Shown: positions 4,800-7,810 of the stretch, piece by piece
How positions within the stretch are numbered: the stretch's first letter is position 1
Layout: the number at the start of each line of letters is the position of its first letter
Source of the DNA: Oscillospiraceae bacterium
GTDB taxonomy: Bacteria; Bacillota; Clostridia; Oscillospirales; Ruminococcaceae
DNA length: 7,810 nucleotides
NCBI GenBank assembly: GCA_015067125.1
Contig: SVNB01000084.1
Location: 1-7,810 of the forward strand
Reading direction: 5' to 3'
Notes under the pieces: generated by a model
Database searches by the model: none
Told to the model about the DNA's origin: nothing
What the model saw: the letters and a program-made list of their open reading frames with translations, nothing else
Translations under genes and position numbers: made by a program

Positions 4800-4830
4800 A
4801 GCTCCTTTTTCAAAAAAAGGAGCTTTTGTT
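4800..4830. terminator. Bidirectional rho-independent terminator of rsmG
   Basis: AGCTCCTTTTT (4800-4810) pairs with AAAAAGGAGCT (4814-4824). On the minus strand the stem is followed by TTATTTTTT, on the plus strand by TTTGTTTT. It lies 5 nt beyond the rsmG stop and separates the convergent plus- and minus-strand units. Confidence 0.8.
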
Positions 4831-4835
4831 TTGCT

Positions 4836-5543
4836 TTATTTAAGCGGTTTTTCGCTTATTTTAACCCTCTGTCTGGGGTATTTTGCAGGCGTTGCGGCCT
4901 TTTTTTCAATAAAAACAGCGCTTCTGCCGCCGGCAGGAATTTCATAAATCACCGGCTTTTTGATTTCGCCGCCCAAAATTTTTGCAGCTGCCCTTGCGCC
5001 TTCAAGTTCTTCCGCAACTTCCGCGGTCTTCATGGGCGCAAAAACTCCTCCAACCTTAACAAGGGGAATGCAGTATTCACTGAGCACCGCAAGGTTTGCC
5101 ACCGCTCTGGCGGTAACAAAATCAAAGCTTTCGCGCAGGGTTTTGTCGTGTCCGGCGTCCTCTGCCCTTGCGTGAACAAGGGTTGCTTCCACCCCGATTT
5201 CTTTTAAAACCGTATCAAGAAAATTAAGCCTTTTCTGCAGGGAATCTATAAGTACCAGCTTTATATCCGGCCTTGCGATTTTGAGCACCACTCCGGGAAA
5301 ACCGGCGCCGGTACCCACATCCGCAACCCTTGCACCATCGGGAATATCCGCTCTTTTAAGATATGCAAGGCAGTCCAGAAAATGCTTTACCGCAATTCCC
5401 TCCGGATCGGTGATGGCGGTAAGGTTCATTTTTTCGTTCCATTCCACCAAAAGCTCCGCGTATTTTTCAAGCTGAGCATACTGCTTTTCGCTCAAAGGCT
5501 CCGCGTGCTCGGGAATATAGCTTTTCAAAATTTCAGTAACCAT
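4836..5543 (-). CDS. rsmG: 16S rRNA (guanine527-N7)-methyltransferase RsmG
   Basis: RsmG methylates N7 of G527 (E. coli numbering) in the 530 loop of 16S rRNA, using S-adenosylmethionine. With the chosen start it has 235 residues, normal for the family. The N-terminal helices include LLVEWNEKMNLTAI (31-44) and AVKHFLDC (51-58). The Rossmann-fold motif I is VADVGTGAGFPG (73-84), then LVLIDSLQKR (97-106), RAED (126-129) and FDFVTARAVANL (140-151). It closes with a basic tail. A GTG at 5555 in frame would make 239 residues and a GTGA overlap with the mnmG stop. The ATG at 5543 has GAGGTG (AGG 6 nt before it) and is preferred. Translational coupling to mnmG is likely either way. Loss of rsmG in other bacteria gives low-level streptomycin resistance. 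The terminator at 4800-4830 follows closely. Confidence 0.93.
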   Translation of the reverse strand: MVTEILKSYIPEHAEPLSEKQYAQLEKYAELLVEWNEKMNLTAITDPEGIAVKHFLDCLAYLKRADIPDGARVADVGTGAGFPGVVLKIARPDIKLVLIDSLQKRLNFLDTVLKEIGVEATLVHARAEDAGHDKTLRESFDFVTARAVANLAVLSEYCIPLVKVGGVFAPMKTAEVAEELEGARAAAKILGGEIKKPVIYEIPAGGRSAVFIEKKAATPAKYPRQRVKISEKPLK

Positions 5544-5547
5544 CAGG

Positions 5548-5553
5548 CACCTC
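5548..5553 (-). promoter_or_regulatory. Ribosome binding site that sets the rsmG start
   Basis: The minus strand reads GAGGTG here, overlapping the mnmG TGA stop (5552-5554). The AGG core is 6 nt before the ATG at 5543. It overlaps the competing GTG at 5555 and so cannot serve it. Confidence 0.65.
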
Positions 5554-7420
5554 ACTTCTGTAAATATATAAGCAGAACAGAAACATCCGCCGGCGAAACG
5601 CCGGAAATTCTGCTTGCCTGGCCAATGTTCATGGGTCTTACGCGGTTAAGTTTTTCAATGGCTTCCAGCCGCAGACCGTGTATTGCTTTATAATCAATAT
5701 CATCGGGGATCTTTTTTTCTTCAAGCCGGTGCATCTGTTCCACCTGTGCCAGCTGTTTTTTGATGTATCCTTCGTACTTAATTTCTATTTCCACCTGTTC
5801 GATAACGTCCTCCGGCAGTTCCGGGCGGTTTGTATCAAAGGGCGCAAGGTCCGCATAGGTTATCTGCGGCCGTTTAAGCAGCTCCGCAAGTCTTGTTCCT
5901 TCGGTAAGTGGCGCCGTTCCCTTTTCTGTGAGCATGACATCAAGTTCCGTGCTCATTTTAATGCTCGCGGATTTTGCTCTTTCAAGTTCCTCATCGCGCA
6001 GACGGCGTTTTTCAAGAAAATCCGCCCATCTCTCGTCAGAAATAAGTCCCACTTCCCTGCCCAAAGGGGTAAGGCGCATATCCGCGTTATCCTGACGGAG
6101 CACAAGGCGGTATTCGCTTCGGCTGGTCATCATGCGGTAAGGGTCCAAAACTCCCTTGGTGCAAAGGTCATCTATAAGCGTTCCGATATAGGAATTGCTT
6201 CGCTCGAGCACGATTTCTTCTTTACCGAGCACGCGCCTTGCAGCGTTTATACCCGCCAGAAGTCCCTGGGCGGCGGCTTCCTCGTAACCGGAAGTTCCGT
6301 TGAACTGTCCGGCGCCGAAAAGGCCTTTCACCTGCATAAATTCCAAAGTGGGTTTAAGGTCAAGGCTGTCACAGCAGTCATATTCTATGGCATAGGCGTT
6401 GCGCATAATGCTCACGTGCTCAAGTCCCTTTATGGAACGGTAAATCGCAATCTGCACGTCCTCCGGAAGAGAACTTGAAAGACCGGAAAGATACATTTCT
6501 TCGGTATTAAGACCCATGGGTTCCACAAAAAACTGGTGGCGTATCTTTTCCGGGAACCTCATTACCTTGTCCTCGATGCTCGGGCAGTAACGAGGGCCGA
6601 TTCCCTCGATTTTTCCGGAATAAAGGGGCGAACGTCCGATGTTTTTGCGGATAACATCGTGGGTTTCCTCGTTGGTATAGCCTATCCAGCAGTCCACTTT
6701 GTTTTTAAGCTCGCCCTTTGTTTCAAAGCTGAACGGAACAATGTGCTCATCGCCGTGCTGAATTTCCAGTTTATCATAATCAATGCTGCTTCTGAGCACG
6801 CGGGCCGGCGTTCCGGTTTTAAAACGGCGAAGTTTGATGCCCAGTTTTTCCAAAGAATCCGAAAGAGGCTTTGCCGGGCTGCTCGCGTCCGGGCCGCTTT
6901 CCCATTTTCTGTCGCCGACGTATATAATTCCTTTAAGATATGTACCTGTGCAGATAATAACGTTCGGCACTTCATAAAAAGCGCCAAGGTGGGTGGTAAC
7001 GCCAAGCACGCCGCCTTTGCCGTCCGGGCGCACTTCCACAATTTCTGCCTGCTTGATATCAAGATTTTCCTGCTGTTCAAGGGTCTTTTTCATCAAAAGG
7101 TGGTAATAGGCCCTGTCCTCCTGAGCACGCAAAGAATGTACCGCCGGGCCTTTTCCAAGGTTGAGCATACGGCTTTGTATCATCATTTTATCCGCGGCCT
7201 TGCCCATTTCTCCGCCAAGGGCATCAATTTCTCTAACAAGATGTCCTTTTGCGGTGCCGCCGATGGAAGGGTTGCAGGGCATATTCGCAATTTTATCCAG
7301 ATTAAGTGTAAAGATGCAGGTCTTTACACCAAGTCTTGCGGCGGCAAGGGCCGCTTCCACTCCTGCGTGGCCCGCACCCACAACCGCAACGTCATATTTT
7401 CCTGCAAAATATTCTTCCAT
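5552..7420 (-). CDS. mnmG: tRNA wobble-uridine modification enzyme MnmG (GidA)
   Basis: MnmG works with the GTPase MnmE to place a carboxymethylaminomethyl group on C5 of U34 in certain tRNAs, using FAD, NADH and methylene-tetrahydrofolate. The protein has 622 residues, full length for the family. The FAD-binding motif GAGHAG is at 15-20, PCNPSIGGTAKGH at 48-60 and KGPAVHSLRAQ at 90-100. GTYLKG is at 159-164. The conserved cysteine motif YCPSIEDKV (278-286) supplies C279, equivalent to the E. coli C277 region, followed by FVEPMGLN. The helical C-terminal domain that contacts MnmE ends NIGQASRISGVSPADVSVLL. GAGG lies about 10 nt before the ATG. It shares 3 nt with the longer possible rsmG frame. 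mnmE, the usual upstream neighbour, is not next door here; a DUF559-type gene and repeats come first. The 5' leader carries repeat module P8. Confidence 0.97.
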   Translation of the reverse strand: MEEYFAGKYDVAVVGAGHAGVEAALAAARLGVKTCIFTLNLDKIANMPCNPSIGGTAKGHLVREIDALGGEMGKAADKMMIQSRMLNLGKGPAVHSLRAQEDRAYYHLLMKKTLEQQENLDIKQAEIVEVRPDGKGGVLGVTTHLGAFYEVPNVIICTGTYLKGIIYVGDRKWESGPDASSPAKPLSDSLEKLGIKLRRFKTGTPARVLRSSIDYDKLEIQHGDEHIVPFSFETKGELKNKVDCWIGYTNEETHDVIRKNIGRSPLYSGKIEGIGPRYCPSIEDKVMRFPEKIRHQFFVEPMGLNTEEMYLSGLSSSLPEDVQIAIYRSIKGLEHVSIMRNAYAIEYDCCDSLDLKPTLEFMQVKGLFGAGQFNGTSGYEEAAAQGLLAGINAARRVLGKEEIVLERSNSYIGTLIDDLCTKGVLDPYRMMTSRSEYRLVLRQDNADMRLTPLGREVGLISDERWADFLEKRRLRDEELERAKSASIKMSTELDVMLTEKGTAPLTEGTRLAELLKRPQITYADLAPFDTNRPELPEDVIEQVEIEIKYEGYIKKQLAQVEQMHRLEEKKIPDDIDYKAIHGLRLEAIEKLNRVRPMNIGQASRISGVSPADVSVLLIYLQK

Positions 7421-7446
7421 AAAATAAACCTCGATTCTGTAAATTA

Positions 7447-7489
7447 CCTCCTCAGAGGAGGAGGTGTCACCGAAGGTGACGGAGGAGGG
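7447..7489 (+). repeat. Two-hairpin module, copy P8, in the mnmG leader
   Basis: Stem 1 is CCTCCTC-AGAG-GAGGAGG. Stem 2 is GTCACC-GAA-GGTGAC. It lies 27-69 nt before the mnmG start, so if mnmG is transcribed from further upstream the module is in its 5' untranslated region. Confidence 0.75.
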
Positions 7490-7491
7490 AT

Positions 7492-7573
7492 TTATAAAAT
7501 CCTCCCTTTAACAATTTTATCAATGTAAGCGCACACATTTTCAAAATCATAATATCCTTATTTAAAAAGCCGC
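7492..7573 (-). pseudogene. Remnant of a DUF559 gene 3' end
   Basis: The minus strand encodes YDFENVCAYIDKIVKGRIL then TAA, nearly the same as the end of the intact frame at 7646-7810. Upstream of this, homology continues through CGGCTTTTTAAATAAGG, but an inserted base and a 4 nt deletion break the frame. No start codon or ribosome site fits. It is a tandem-duplication scar, not a gene. Confidence 0.75.
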
Positions 7574-7591
7574 TCTATAAACCTCGGCTTA

Positions 7592-7730
7592 TGTAAATTA
7601 CCTCCTCAGAGGAGGAGGTGTCACCGAAGGTGACGGAGGAGGGATTTATAAAATCCTCCCTTTAACAATTTTATCAATGTAAGCGCAAACATTTTCAAAA
7701 TTATAATTTATATCTTTATTTAAAAACCGC
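7592..7730 (-). repeat. Duplicated DUF559 3' end plus module, right copy
   Basis: This is the copy joined to the intact reading frame, so it is probably the source of 7438-7573. Confidence 0.85.
7601..7643 (+). repeat. Two-hairpin module, copy P9
   Basis: It is identical to P8. It starts 3 nt past the stop of the DUF559-type gene on the minus strand. Confidence 0.75.
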
Positions 7731-7810
7731 AAAACATCAATTCCGCAAGTTTTTAAATATTCCGTTCTCTTTTTGTCATATTCGATTTCATCATGTTCGT
7801 AATGTTGAGC
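7646..7810 (-). CDS. DUF559-type (endonuclease-like) protein, C-terminal part only
   Basis: The last 54 codons of a minus-strand gene run in from the right edge. They read AQHYEHDEIEYDKKRTEYLK, then TCGIDVLRFLNKDINYNFEN and a short tail. The pattern QHY...YDxxRTExLxxxGxxVLRFxNxDIxxNF is typical of the C-terminal end of DUF559 proteins. These carry a fold related to very-short-patch repair and restriction endonucleases, and their cellular role is not settled. The QHY, R and RF-N positions belong to the conserved core. The start and catalytic acidic residues are outside the window. The 3' end is duplicated downstream. Confidence 0.75.
   Translation of the reverse strand, partial: AQHYEHDEIEYDKKRTEYLKTCGIDVLRFLNKDINYNFENVCAYIDKIVKGRIL

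Larger units (their letters stand above)
7438..7573 (-). repeat. Duplicated DUF559 3' end plus module, left copy
   Basis: It matches 7592-7730. The core (7438-7552 against 7592-7706, offset 154) has only two substitutions. Beyond it the copies differ by a 4 nt deletion and a 1 nt insertion. The unit covers the last codons of the DUF559-type gene, its stop, and one two-hairpin module. Confidence 0.85.

Noticed and set aside
5678..7528. Two long plus-strand frames (266 and 330 codons) opposite mnmG
   Set aside because: They are antisense shadows of a full-length, motif-complete mnmG and have no ribosome sites or recognisable domains.

Overview
The window looks like a chromosomal segment from a Firmicute of the class Clostridia, probably near Oscillospiraceae. 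I infer this from the mnmG-rsmG-noc order, strong AGGAGG-type ribosome binding sites, and a DUF2975/YozG-type regulator pair. The intergenic DNA is also crowded with hairpin repeats of a kind I associate with gut Clostridia. No sequence search was possible, so the taxon is an inference.

Layout. The minus strand carries the conserved housekeeping block. From right to left this is the 3' end of a DUF559-type gene (7646-7810, cut by the window edge), mnmG (5552-7420), rsmG (4836-5543, overlapping mnmG translationally) and, after a gap of about 3.9 kb, noc (67-930). The gap holds plus-strand DNA. A good extended -10 promoter (1135-1163) is followed by a structured leader of about 480 nt without a convincing gene. 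Next come a DUF2975 membrane protein (1652-2134) and its small XRE regulator (2149-2358), a repeat block (2359-2861), two small genes of unknown function (2862-3311 membrane-anchored, 3326-3739 three-helix membrane protein), and a repeat block of about 1.1 kb (3740-4799).

Repeats are the most unusual part. At least nine copies of a two-hairpin module lie in the intergenic spaces. Both stems change sequence between copies while staying base-paired. A second family shares a TAGGG head followed by a hairpin of variable sequence. These modules are built into larger duplications: 189 bp direct repeats flanking the two-gene cassette, 129 bp and 95 bp direct repeats interleaved with each other, a perfect 26 bp inverted pair, two extra copies of a sequence like the rsmG 3' flank, and a duplicated 3' end of the DUF559 gene in front of mnmG.

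Function. MnmG modifies the tRNA wobble uridine, RsmG methylates 16S rRNA, and Noc is the nucleoid-occlusion DNA-binding protein. The DUF2975/XRE pair is a likely small regulatory unit. No toxin, phage, transposase or CRISPR gene is visible. The most novel material is the mosaic of covarying repeats and the structured leader at 1164-1651.
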